Position numbers and translations under genes: made by a program
Shown here: piece after piece, positions 54,230-64,000 of the stretch
How positions within the stretch are numbered: the first letter of the stretch is position 1
Layout: the number at the start of each line of letters is the position of its first letter
Assembly: GCA_900491605.1 (NCBI GenBank)
Contig: UESW01005013.1
Span: 394,603 to 458,602, forward strand
Length of the DNA: 64,000 nucleotides
DNA from: Calamus simplicifolius
Taxonomy: Eukaryota; Streptophyta; Magnoliopsida; Arecales; Arecaceae
Reading direction: 5' to 3'
The notes under the pieces: model-generated
The model's database searches: none
Seen by the model: the letters and a program-made list of their open reading frames with translations, nothing else
Told to the model about the DNA's origin: nothing

Positions 54230-54610
54230 TTGAACGTTTATAGAATCCAAGATTTGGAAAATTCCTCCAAGAGCCTGCAAAAAGTTCCGGACCGGTGGTT
54301 CCGGCGGGGACCCTCCGACGCCCAAGTTAGTGAGTCGTCGAACAGGGATATGATCTTTGTAGAACTGTTGTCAAGCAAGTTTTATTTTTTAGTCCCCTTG
54401 CATGGAGCTCGGTTCCTCCTTTTATACCTGTTGGGGATCCGTATACCTTGGTCTGTTGGAACCGTCGGAACTGTTCCGTTGTGATGTTTCATCGAACGGT
54501 ATACTGTTGCTGGATAAGGGCCGCTTATAGCGGTAACTGCTGATCAGGCTGACACGCCCGAGCTATCCGGCAGTAGTCCTTAGATCGCGGGGTCAGTTGC
54601 CTAAGACTAA
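54230..54610. mobile_element. GC-richer LTR-like segment
   Basis: A sharp jump in GC content from the AT block. Phrases such as GAGCCTGCAAAAAGTTCCGG...GGCGGGGACCCTCCGACGCCCAAGTTAGT followed by TTTTATACCTGTTGGGGATCC are of a type I associate with gypsy LTR or leader sequence in plants. Termini not found. Confidence 0.35.
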
Positions 54611-54639
54611 TCCTCGTATGAAGGTCGACACTGGGGGCC

Positions 54640-55090
54640 GACGCTGGGTGGCAATGCCGGATGCCGAAACCAAAGCTTCAGTACTGGGACTTATTAAGGT
54701 CGACACCTGTGGCCAATGTTGGAGGCCGATGCTGATGACTGACGCTGGGGGCCGACGCTGAAGGCCGACGCTGGGGGCCGGCGCTGGTGGCCGACACTGG
54801 CTGTCTGGCTCAAGAGGCCGACGCTGGAGGCCGACGCCGGGGGCCGGCGCTGGTGGCCGACGCCGGGGCCGGCACTGGTGGCCGACACTGGCTGTCTGGC
54901 TCCAGAGGCCGATACTGGTGGCCGACGCCGGGGGCCGGCGCTGGTGGCCGACACTGGCTGTCTGGCTCTGGAGGCCGACGCTGGCTGTCTGGCTCAAGAG
55001 GCCGACGCTGGCTGTTTGGCTCTGAGGCCGACGCTGGTTGTCTGGCTCAAGAGGCCGACGCTGGAGGCCGGTTCCGAAGACCGATGCTGG
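54640..55090. repeat. GC-rich tandem array of GGCCGACGCTGG units
   Basis: The core GGCCGACGCTGG (or GGCCGGCGCTGG, GGCCGACACTGG) recurs more than twenty times. It occurs alone (about 13-18 bp) or in a 27-bp unit GAGGCCGACGCTGGCTGTCTGGCTCAA. Every frame is open for long distances, giving false repeat proteins on both strands. Confidence 0.9.
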
Positions 55091-55820
55091 TGGCTTTGGA
55101 TTTTGTTGTCACATCATTGCTTTCGGAAATCGTGCAGAAGATAATAATACTCCAGGGGAAACGGCCAGCCGTATCAAGGTGCATGTATGATAAATGATAA
55201 TATGAGTTAATTTTACTTTTTTTTTTTATAAGAAAAGTTATAGTTATATTAATTAAAAAATAAAATTGATAATTTCAAACATGCAAGATGTTTGGTTCAG
55301 AAATTTTGAAAAAACTTAGTCTTCTAAAAAAATAAGTACCTATTGCGGCTATTTTGGATGTTTATTGATTATTTTAGTGTTCTTGGATTATTTAGATTTT
55401 GTAGTTTGTGGACTTCACTTATATAAGTCTTAAAGGGCTGCAAATGATTGCGTCCAGCGACCAACTTAGAAGGTTAAGCATCAAATGGGATCGCCCTTTG
55501 TGCCTAACAATAGTTTCAAAATAATAAATTATTTTGAACTCCAAAGCCCATATTTCCTCCGTTCGCTGCTGCAAGAAACGATGCAGTTTGTGGATTAACG
55601 ACGTTTCATCTCTCGCATTATCTGGACTAAAATTAAAGCCTTGCAATAATAATTATTATTATTTTGTTTAAGTTACCGAAGCGGTTGGTGAGAGGGGGAA
55701 GACGCCATCGTTCTGCATTTCCAAGATGTGAAATTTCCACCAAAAGTCGATAAATGGGGGAGTTTGTGATCTTGACACGTAGCCCAAAAAAAAAACAAAA
55801 ATTCGTTAAAAAAATTAAAC
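55091..55820. other. Intergenic sequence, nothing recognised
   Basis: A/T-rich with short homopolymers. No element ends or coding signal. Confidence 0.5.
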
Positions 55821-55890
55821 AACTTTAATCACGATAAAAATCTATAAAACAAAATACTCAGTACACCTTCCTTATGACAAACTTTAGCTT
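55821..55890. repeat. Copy of the 3'-UTR segment at 9321-9394
   Basis: Same order and orientation as 9321-9394 (AACTTTAATCAC...TTTAGCTT). It ends exactly where the second Mutator-like candidate begins (GGGAGTTGCTATTTGG). Confidence 0.8.
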
Positions 55891-56320
55891 GGGAGTTGCT
55901 ATTTGGACAGCCGTTTTTACTTAGTAGCCCCTTGGTATTTTTTTTTACTCAATACACCCCCAAAAGCCCTCCCTAAAAATAGATATTTCTAAACTACCCC
56001 TTCCCCAATTGCCCCCCTCCCCCTCCTTCCACTCATCCCTTCCCTCCCTTCTCCTTCCCCAGCATCGATCAGCATCCTCTCCGACGACCTCCTTCCCTGG
56101 CACCGACGAGCAGCGGCATCCCCAATACTTATCTTCCCCGGCACCGACAGTAGATGCAGTGAGTCCCTGTCTCCGCCTCCGCCTCCCTCCCTCAATCGAC
56201 CTCCCTTAAAATAATGCCGCCTAAGCTCTCTTTCAGAGAGAGGCTTGTTTGGCTGAACAGAGGGGCACTGTTCGACCTAAAGGGCTTCTCTATTCGGCCA
56301 AACAAAATTCGGCAGATAGA
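55891..56320. mobile_element. Non-autonomous Mutator-like candidate, copy 2 (truncated)
   Basis: The left end GGGAGTTGCTATTTGGACAGCCGTTTTTACTTAGTAGCCCC matches copy 1 at 7356, followed by the same C-rich block and TTGGCTGAACAG...TTCGGCCAAACAAAATTCGGC. The right half is missing or decayed into AT-rich sequence. Confidence 0.5.
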
Positions 56321-59171
56321 GTTATTTTAATAATAATATATTATTAATATATTTTAATAATAAAGAGTTATTATTAAAGAGAGTTATTTTAATAATAAGG
56401 AGTTATTAAAAAATCTTTTAATATATATCATTTAAAATCTTTTTATCAAATTTTGTTATTATTTTTATTAAAATCTTTTTATTAAAAAATCTTTTTAAGA
56501 AATAATTTATCATGCACTGTTTGATTACTATTATTACATTATTTTAGCTATTTTGTGATGAAAATCATGGGGACTAAATAAATTTTTTTGTTTAATACAA
56601 ATATTTGCTTTAATACAATAAAAATTTTTTAAATCGGCTAAAAAAACTTATTTGTTATATAATAATTTGAATAGATGCAATTTTTATTTTTCATTCAAGT
56701 GCAATAATTTCTCACCTACTATGCATGTCATCTCTGAATTCAATGATCTCATCTCATATGGCATATGGTAATTAATGCAATACAAAGATAGATGATCTTG
56801 GTCAGGGCTCATATCACTCAATCAATCACTGAATTCTACATAAATTTATGTACCAAGTAGCGACAATGGTAACTGCTCTTTAGCAATTTCTTTTATTTGG
56901 AATATTATTTTTTATTTGATAATTATTTAATTATATATTAAAAAATATTAACCAAAAGAATGGTAATTATGATTGTTAATATATTAATAAAAGTTTGATA
57001 AATGATTTATGATCCAAACTTAGATGTAGTTTCTCGTGTATTTGCTATCGTGCTCTCCACTTTAGAGACATACATGTATGATTTTACATTTTATGAGATA
57101 CTTAGACTCTATTATAAAAACTATAGTAGATATATGCCACTATACTTAAGTTCAGTCCCTTATTACAATAGGGTTATAATGCTATACATAGTTTAGGTTA
57201 TCGACTAATACGACAACTATATATGCTGAAGAGATGGATAAATGATTTTTTGTTAGAAGACGATAATGAACAAGTAATAACAAATGAAATAATGACAGTG
57301 ACACTACAACAATGAACATCATATATTAAAACTAAATATATTTATTATTTAATAAATATATGCCAACTTATTATGTTATTTTAATAAAAATACATGTATA
57401 AACGGTATAGTTTAGTTTTTAATGAGAAATTCGGACATATTTTAATCGTGTATATTAATGTTGATTAATGCTATGTTTTAGATATGGATGCTGGTGGTCC
57501 CTTACGAGTTAGACCTACAGCGTCTGCCAGAAGATGTCGTTGGAGCCTCAGGTTCCTATTGCACCATCGCCCCTAGCTGAGACAGTAGATGAGGACATCC
57601 CAGCTATGGATATTGATGATGAGTAGATGGGCCTTGTCCAGGCTGTCCAAAGGATGAGTTTATCCTTAGTAGTTTCAAGACACATATAACAGCCTCCATT
57701 TGGAGGCAACAAATATTGTTTGTTTGTTATTCTACTGTATTTTCTTTAATATATTGTTACGATGCTGTTATATAATTTATTCATGTTATCCATTTATATT
57801 TTATAAGAATGAACCCCACTGAAGTGCATGAACTATGTTGCCAAGATAGGTGAGTGGCAGTGACAGGTATCAGGGCAATCAAATAGGAGATTAAGATAAA
57901 TAGTTTAGCAGTCGGGCCTAGTTAAACTAGTGCACTGCTCTTATTTTAAAATAACATGATTAAAATCTAAAATAATTATATCATGATAACATGATAATCA
58001 AGATTAAAATTAAAATTTTAAATTTTGACATGTTATCATGTTAGGGATGTTATGATAGAGACCAATTAGATTTTCATGTGATGAAAATAAATTTATCATA
58101 ACAGATAATGATAAGACAAATATTTAAAATAAATTGTTATAAAATATTTGACACTTATCATAAATCCCTAAAGATCACTATCTTATCTTATCATAATGTG
58201 TAATAGATGATAAGGTTTAGGAAAAATTAGATTTAACCATATCATTGTTTGATCCTATGATCCCATAATTGATCAAATCAATTGGGCTTAACTACATTGG
58301 TGTCTAGAAAGGATGCGATCATGGTTTTTAATTGCTCCGTTCGCTGCCTGGAAAACCCATTCAATGGGATCGAAGGGTATGCTAAATAGGACCCCATTGA
58401 TCAGCTGATCTGGCCATTGTTAAGGAAAGCTCTTAATTGATTAGATCAATTAAGGTTAATCAGGATGGTAGCAATTGATTTGGTCACATAATTAGGGTTC
58501 CTAATTAGATAGTGATCAGGATCCTAATTTGATTAGGAGTCCCAATCATAAGATTGGATCTTATGAAATTTAGGTTAATTGAAATTAATCTAAAATTCAC
58601 ATATAGGATATGTAACCTAGCATGATACAAATGTTGTACATGCATGATGGGACCTAGATGCGCTAAATCCCTCCACGAATATTAAGTCATTAGCCTTCCA
58701 TTGTTCACATGATACAAAATCATTAGGGCATGAGATTTGTTGTGCCATAGCCAAGATCAAGTGAACCTATGAGGAGTTGATTGGGGAACAATGGGTTGAC
58801 TTAACTAGGTTAGCTGGCATAATTGGCCATAGTCAGGGTCAGTCTAATCTAGAGGCAATGTTTAGGGTGATCACATCAGATGTGATTGACAAGGCAATGT
58901 CCCCTAAATGATCTAGGAGTCACATTTGATGTGATTGATATAATCTACCTAATTTGGCTTTCTAAGATTTGTTGTGCCATAGCCAAGGTCAAGGTAAGTC
59001 AATTTGAGGTCCTAGCCCACTAGAAATTATTTGATAATTTTTTGAGATTAATAGAGAGGGCTATTTGATAAAATAGTGGGAGAAAGATTTAATTAAAATT
59101 TTAAAATTACCATATTAAAATGATTTGCATTCATAATAATTGACTCGTTCTATTTTTTAGTTATTAGAGAA
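56321..59171. other. Intergenic sequence leading into the copia remnant
   Basis: A/T-rich. At about 57515-57626 a short plus-strand stretch (SLEPQVPIAPSPLAETVDED, stop) looks like a fragment of a protein C-terminus that I cannot name. From about 57880 to 59150, phrases such as TTTGTTGTGCCATAGCCAAG (58738 and 58972) are repeated. This part is probably the LTR or leader of the copia element, but no termini or primer-binding site were found. Confidence 0.4.
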
Positions 59172-61582
59172 CCATGAGTGTGAACATCAATCTCAGAGGT
59201 ATCCTAGAATCCAACAAGTGGACCTAATTTTCCTGATTGGCTAAGGAATATCAAGATCATTCTACGATCTAAGAAAATCCATGTCCTTGATGAGGCCTAG
59301 AGGTCCCACCTGTGGATGCTCCAATGAAGTTCTTCTGGCATACAATCGGTATAAGATGCTGAAGAGATGGCCACATGCTTGATGTTGGCATCTATGTCAC
59401 TAGATCTTCAAACAGCATGAGCATTTAAATGCTCATGAGATTTTGTTGCACCTTGCAAGAGTTGTTTGGTGCACAATCTCGCTATGAGAGGTTTCAACCT
59501 CCAAAGAGTTGTTTCAGTGCAAAATGACTGAGGGTTCATCAGTGGGTGAACACGTGCTGAAAATGATCAATTTGATTGAGAAGTTAGCACGATTGGGTTT
59601 CCTAATGGACCATGAACTAAGTATTGACTTGGTTTTGCAGTCATTGCCTCCAGCTATTCGCATTTGTGTTAATTTCAACATGAACAGCTTGAGGCTACAT
59701 TGCCAGAGCTTGCAAATATGCTGACTAATGCTGAGCCTACATAAAAAGAAAAGGGCAATTATGGTTGTACAATCTTCGGCACTCGAAGAAGCGTCTGAAG
59801 AAGAATAAGGCCCAAAAGGCCAAACAACCAAAAAAGGCATTAAGAATAAAGCCAAAAGATAGCCAAAGGAAAATGTCACTTCTGTGGCAAGGATGGGCAC
59901 TGAAGCGTAACTGCAGGGCTTATTTGGCAAGCCTAAAAGAAAAGAAGCATACTGATGCTTCTACATCAGGTACATTATAATTGAGATGTTTTCTTCTATT
60001 ACTTCTTATTCCACTTGGGTATTGGATACCGGTTGTGGGTCTCATATTTGTATTAATATGAGATGATAAGAAATAGTAGAAGACTGGGGAAGATGAAGTG
60101 ATCCTGCGCATGAAAAATGGAGCAAAGGTTGCTGCATTAGCTGTAGGAATTTGTTCTTTATCTTTGCCCACAGGGCTTGTAATAGAACTTAGTAATTGTT
60201 ACTATGTCCGAACATAACAAAGAATATTATATCCGTTTCATGTTTAGTAATGAATGGGTATTTTGAAATTGGAAATAAAGGTATTTCTATTTTTTAAAAA
60301 AAATGTTCTTTGGTTCTGCTGAATTGTTCAATGGAATTTATGTTCTTAATCTTCAAGCCCCTATTCTCAATATTGAATCAAAAAGATTAAAATCAAATAA
60401 TTCTTGGGACTCGTACCTATGGCATTGTCGTTTAGGCCATGTAAATGAAACTCGTTTAACCAAGTTACATAAGATGGATACTTGGGCTCATTCGATTGGG
60501 AATCGTTTGAGGAATGTGAGTCATGCTTACTTGGCAAGATGACCAAGTCACCTTTTACTAAAAAGGCGAGCGAGCAACTGAATGTTTAGGTTTAGTACAT
60601 TCGGATGTATGTGGACCCATCAACATTCAAGCCATAGGAGGTTTTTCTTATTTCATCATGTTCATAGATGACCATAGTAGATATGGTTATGTATATCTGA
60701 TGAAGCACAAATCTGAAGCCTTTGAAAAGTTCAAAGAATTTAGATGTGAAGTAGAAAAACAAACTGAAAGAGTATTAAGATACTTCGATCAGATCGAGGT
60801 GGTGAATACTTGAGCCATGAGTTCATAGATTATTTGAAGGAGAATGAGATTCTTCCTCAATGGACTCCTCCTGGTACACCACAGCATAATGGTGTGTCAG
60901 AAAGGAGAAATCGCACACTATTAGACATGGTACGTTCCATGATGAGCCTTGCAGATCTTCCAAAAATGTTTTGGGGTTATGCGCTAGAAACTACCGAATA
61001 TACTTAAACCGAGTTCCATCTAAATCGGTCAACTCCACTCCCTATGAGATATGGTATGGAAAGAAACCATCCCTTAATCATTTAAGGGTTTGGGGCTTTA
61101 CGCTTATGTGAAGCGTAATGAATCAGACAAGCTTGAAGCTAGATCTGATAAATGCAATTTTGTGGGATATCCAAACAAACAAAAGGATATTACTTCTACC
61201 ACCCACTTGAGCAAAAGGTGTTTGTCTCAAGACATGCCATATTTCTAGAGAATGAGATTCTCACAATTGGTAGTGGGAGTAAGATTGAACTTAGTGAAGC
61301 TCAAGAACCACAAATTAATATAGACCCATTAGATGGAATGGAGCATATGTCGAATACAGTGGGAGTTGAGCAGGAGACTCAACCCACATTCAGGCAGACG
61401 TTGCATGAAAAGCAACAGGTGGCTCCAAGTACACATCAGCTACGTAGATCTAGTAGGACAATTCACATCCCTAAGAGATATGCATTTCTTATAGAGGATG
61501 ATGAGCCTACCAACTACAAGGAGGCAATGTCTAATATTGACTCTAAGAGATGGCTTGAGACCATGAAATCTGAGATTGACTC
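59172..61582 (+). pseudogene. Degenerate Ty1/copia gag-pol, interrupted by a Sirevirus LTR
   Basis: Starts ATGAGTGTGAACATC. The gag piece SVGEHVLKMINLIEKLARLG lies at about 59540-59600. A zinc knuckle CHFCGKDGH follows (59875), with a stop or deletion before its last Cys. Protease motif DTGCGSH is at about 60027. The GAG-pre-integrase motif LWHCRLGHVNETRL is at about 60417. The integrase core has HSDVCGPINIQ, FIDDHSRYGYVYL and GTPQHNGVSERRNRTLLDMV (60885-60930). The post-integrase region ends EAMSNIDSKRWLETMKSEID at 61583. Many stops and frameshifts. The reverse transcriptase and RNase H are absent because the next element inserted here. Confidence 0.9.
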
Positions 61583-61749
61583 TGTTGACCCAATTATTGA
61601 TTTTGATGATTAATAAAGGAATTGAGTATATTTATTTGATTACTAATAGATTTGATAAGTGTTTCAGGGCTTAAAAATATTTGATTGATTTAAAGGCATT
61701 AAGAAACGTGTTTTGAATCAATTGCAAAATATAAGTTTCAAAGTTTCAG

Positions 61750-62085
61750 AGCCTGGAGTCGACACCTAGGAATGCTGGAGCCGACCCCATGGCCAGTCAA
61801 ATATTCTTCTGATTTTTGATACGGTCCGAGCGACACTAGAGTTTCGGAGCCGACACCCAGAGTTTCGGAGTCGACACTTACAGTGTTTGAGCCGACTCCG
61901 ATGCGGGGACAGAACGTTTGATTTTTGACTACCTCGGAGCTGACACTTACAGTCTTTTGGAGCCGACACTGAGTATGGCGAGCCGACACCAAACTTTTTT
62001 GAGCCGACTCCTCGACGAACTCAGAACTTTCTATTTTTGGATAAATGACTTGGAGCCGACACCTGAAAAGTTGGAGCCGACTCCA
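61750..62085. repeat. GAGCCGACACC/GAGTCGACTC palindrome array in the second LTR
   Basis: About twelve copies, as in the left LTR, at 61756, 61782, 61847, 61867, 61889, 61937, 61959, 61980, 62001, 62051 and 62072, among others. The dominant form here is GAGCCGACAC rather than GAGTCGACTC. Confidence 0.8.
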
Positions 62086-62238
62086 ACCTATCTGGAATGA
62101 AATTTTAAAATGCTAGATCAGCTCTAACGGTAATATTTTCTTTTCACCTAACTTCTAACGGATATATTTTGTTTGGAAAAACTTTCCAGGTACATTCCAA
62201 CGGCTAGTTTTCTCACCAAAAATGGATTAAAGGAAATC

Positions 62239-62246
62239 TATAAAAA
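62239..62246 (+). promoter_or_regulatory. TATA box of the second Sirevirus LTR
   Basis: TATAAAAA, 656 bp into the LTR and about 155 bp after the palindrome array, followed by a purine-rich leader. Confidence 0.65.
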
Positions 62247-63066
62247 GGGGGAGAAAGCTCGTTTGAAAAAAAGAACGAAAAATCGGAGTGAATACAAATA
62301 AAAAATCCGAGAAGTCTTGAGCCTGAAATCAAAGAGAAAAGTATCCAAACTCAAATCTTTCCACTCCAAAAAGCTCAAAGAGAAATCCAAGGCGCTCATA
62401 TTGAAAAAATCGGAGGATTCCCAAAATAGAAGAAAAAGCTCTATTTTCTCAACTTCTCATTTGCAACATTTGCAACGAATCAAAGCTGAGGCCTGATTCA
62501 ACATCTCAGAGAGAAGAGGAAAAGAGAAAAGAAAAAGCTCAAATCCAATAATCTTCAAAACAGGCTTTTCTAACCTTGCTTATTCATTTTGAATATTCGC
62601 TCATTTGAGGAGCTTTGTATTATTGAAAAACATTATTCTTTCTTGTTTGTGCTAGTTCTATCAAGGGGATTGAACTAGTAGAGGTAGTATACCTCGGGTC
62701 AAGCTAGATTAGCTTGAGTTTAGGGTTTTGTGCTGGTGAGCCCGAAAAACCGGCTGGGTTCGTTGTGATCCCTGGAAACAATAAGTTTGAGTTGTGATCT
62801 TGTAAAACAACTCGACTGTAATCAAGAGGATTATAGTGTGGACCCAAGTGGATCTTGGGAGTGGACGTAGGTGTTGGATACACCGAACCACTATAAATCT
62901 TTGTGTTTGCCGTGCTTTGATTATCTCTTTCTCTATCTCCTTGGTTATACTTAACATTCGCATTGCATTTTATCTATCTCCAAGCACATAGTTGTTAAAA
63001 GGTTAAAATTTTTTAAAGAACCCAATTCACCCCCCCCCCTCTTGGGTTGCCATCTGGGCCAACAAT

Positions 63067-63078
63067 TGGTATCAGAGC
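63067..63078 (+). other. Primer-binding site (initiator tRNA-Met)
   Basis: TGGTATCAGAGC begins two bases after the LTR end and is complementary to the 3' end of tRNA-iMet, the usual primer of Ty1/copia elements. Confidence 0.93.
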
Positions 63079-63126
63079 TTGTGCTCATTGTTTATTTGAT
63101 CACACGATCAAGAGCTAAAGATCCAA

Positions 63127-64000
63127 ATGGCAGCTCAAGTTGGATCTTCATTTGCTGAAGGTCATTCTACAAATAGACCTCCCTTGTTTAATGGTTCCAA
63201 CTATTCATATTGGAAAGCAAGAATGAGAATATTCATTCAAGCTTCAGATTATGAATTGTGGAGTGTTATAATTAATGGACCTAGCACACCCACACACGTA
63301 GTTGATGGTTCTATTGTTCCTAAGCCCGAAAGGGATTGGAATGAGAATGATAGGAAAATGGCTCAGCTTAATGCTAAAGCCATGAATGTTTTATATTGTT
63401 CATTAGATGCTAACGAATTTAATCGTATCTTTACATGTAATTCCGCAAAAGAGATATGGGATAGATTAGAGGTTACCCATGAGGGTACAAATCAAGTTAA
63501 AGAATCTAAGATAAATATTCTTGTTCATAAATATGAATTATTCAGCATGGAACAAACTGAAACTATAGCATGCATGTACACTAGATTCACCGACATTGTA
63601 AATGGTTTGAAAAGTCTAGGTAAGATTTATACTAATTCTGAACTTGTTCGCAAAATTCTTAGGTCACTTCCAAGGACTTGGGAAGCAAAGGTGACAGCAA
63701 TCCAAGAAGCCAAGGACCTCAACACTTTACCCTTGGAGGAGCTACTTGGATCACTAATGACCCATGAGTTAACCATGAAGCAGCACATAGAGGAAGATGT
63801 TAAAAAGAAGAAGACTATAGCTCTTAAGGCTGCAGAAAGTGAGGAGAGCTGCAGTGATAATGATGATGATGATGAGACAGCTCTTCTAGCTAGAAAATTT
63901 AAAAAATTCATGAGAAGAAGAAACCCTTCCACAAGAAGAAATCTGGAATTAAGATGGAAGGAGAAAGAGAAAAGGACAAAGACAAGGACAAAGAGAAAGA
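63127..64000 (+). CDS. Sirevirus gag (partial, runs off the window)
   Basis: ATG at 63127, 62 bp after the LTR. The frame is open to the window edge (291 codons). It begins MAAQVGSSFAEG, followed by the copia gag hallmark PPLFNGSNYSYWKARM (DUF4219-type), then AKEIWDRLEVTHEGTNQVKE and RSLPRTWEAKVTAIQEAKDL (UBN2-type gag core), and an acidic run (SDNDDDDE). After about 63912 the residues turn Arg/Thr-rich, while the next frame reads KKKPFHKKKSGIKMEG, as expected for this family. A one-base deletion near there is therefore likely and would make this copy defective. The zinc knuckle and pol lie outside. Confidence 0.88.
   Translation, partial: MAAQVGSSFAEGHSTNRPPLFNGSNYSYWKARMRIFIQASDYELWSVIINGPSTPTHVVDGSIVPKPERDWNENDRKMAQLNAKAMNVLYCSLDANEFNRIFTCNSAKEIWDRLEVTHEGTNQVKESKINILVHKYELFSMEQTETIACMYTRFTDIVNGLKSLGKIYTNSELVRKILRSLPRTWEAKVTAIQEAKDLNTLPLEELLGSLMTHELTMKQHIEEDVKKKKTIALKAAESEESCSDNDDDDETALLARKFKKFMRRRNPSTRRNLELRWKEKEKRTKTRTKRK

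Larger units (their letters stand above)
61583..63064 (+). repeat. 5' LTR of a second Sirevirus-type element
   Basis: A 1482-bp LTR from TGTTGACCCAATTATT to ...CTGGGCCAACA, with perfect TGTTG/CAACA ends, followed directly by the primer-binding site. It shares several blocks with the LTR at 987-2391 but differs at many bases, so the two belong to different insertions of one family. TATA box at 62239-62246. It starts inside the copia pol coding sequence. The rest of the element lies beyond the right edge. Confidence 0.93.

Noticed and set aside
54593..55197. Several overlapping open frames on both strands in the GC-rich array
   Set aside because: All are translations of the same short tandem unit; periodicity explains the absence of stops.
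987..63064. Idea that the two Sirevirus LTRs are the ends of one giant element
   Set aside because: The left LTR follows a polypurine tract (a 3' LTR) and the right LTR precedes a primer site and gag (a 5' LTR), so they point away from each other. They also differ at many positions.
1..64000. CRISPR arrays, bacterial operons, tRNA or rRNA genes
   Set aside because: Nothing with the required structure was seen. The direct repeats present are tandem or LTR-internal without spacers, and the sequence is clearly plant nuclear DNA with GT-AG introns.

Overview
The window looks like nuclear DNA from a flowering plant, probably a large-genome monocot. A palm is my best guess, based on very long repeat-filled introns and the repeat types, but no diagnostic marker fixes the species. 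About 40 kb (9.4-49.1 kb) is one minus-strand protein-coding gene. Both flanks, and much of its introns, are transposable elements in various states of decay.

Left flank (1-9.4 kb): the 3' end of a Sirevirus-type Ty1/copia element, with a degenerate env-like coiled-coil tail, several polypurine tracts and a complete 3' LTR at 987-2391. Next to it is the 3' part of a second LTR element that resembles the Ty3/gypsy Tat lineage. It has a broken ORF antisense to the element (about 5290-2400), a polypurine tract and an LTR (5702-6793) carrying a 12-unit hairpin-forming tandem array. After an (AT)n microsatellite comes a non-autonomous, Mutator-like candidate (about 7356-8669).

Central gene (9437-49065, minus): I could assemble 15 coding exons with GT-AG boundaries and compatible phases. 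They sum to 8472 nt, or 2823 codons plus stop. The product joins a Sen1/UPF1-type SF1B helicase (about residues 225-800) to a UvrD/Rep-type SF1A helicase (about 1070-1690), a long helical C-terminal region and a Lys/Gly-rich tail. This is the plant 'TPR and ankyrin repeat-containing protein 1-like / lupus brain antigen 1-like' family. The first coding exon is only ATG+G. Just upstream of exon 3, part of that exon has been tandemly duplicated together with the 3' end of an adjacent LINE. The extra copy keeps its splice acceptor but has lost its donor and runs into a stop, so it is a candidate poison exon. Introns hold a degenerate LINE (about 40800-42790) interrupted by a 0.5-kb foldback element, tiny LINE-tail insertions with long target-site duplications, a MITE, solo-LTR-like pieces and local tandem repeats.

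Right flank (49.1-64 kb): the gene's 5' leader; an LTR with a tRNA-iMet primer-binding site (about 50690-51946); a 1.1-kb block of extremely AT-rich diverged tandem repeats; a GC-rich tandem array; a second copy of the Mutator-like candidate; and a stop-riddled Ty1/copia polyprotein (59172-61582). That copia remnant is cut by a second Sirevirus-type element, whose 5' LTR (61583-63064), primer-binding site and gag run off the right edge. The only convincing functional host gene is the double helicase.
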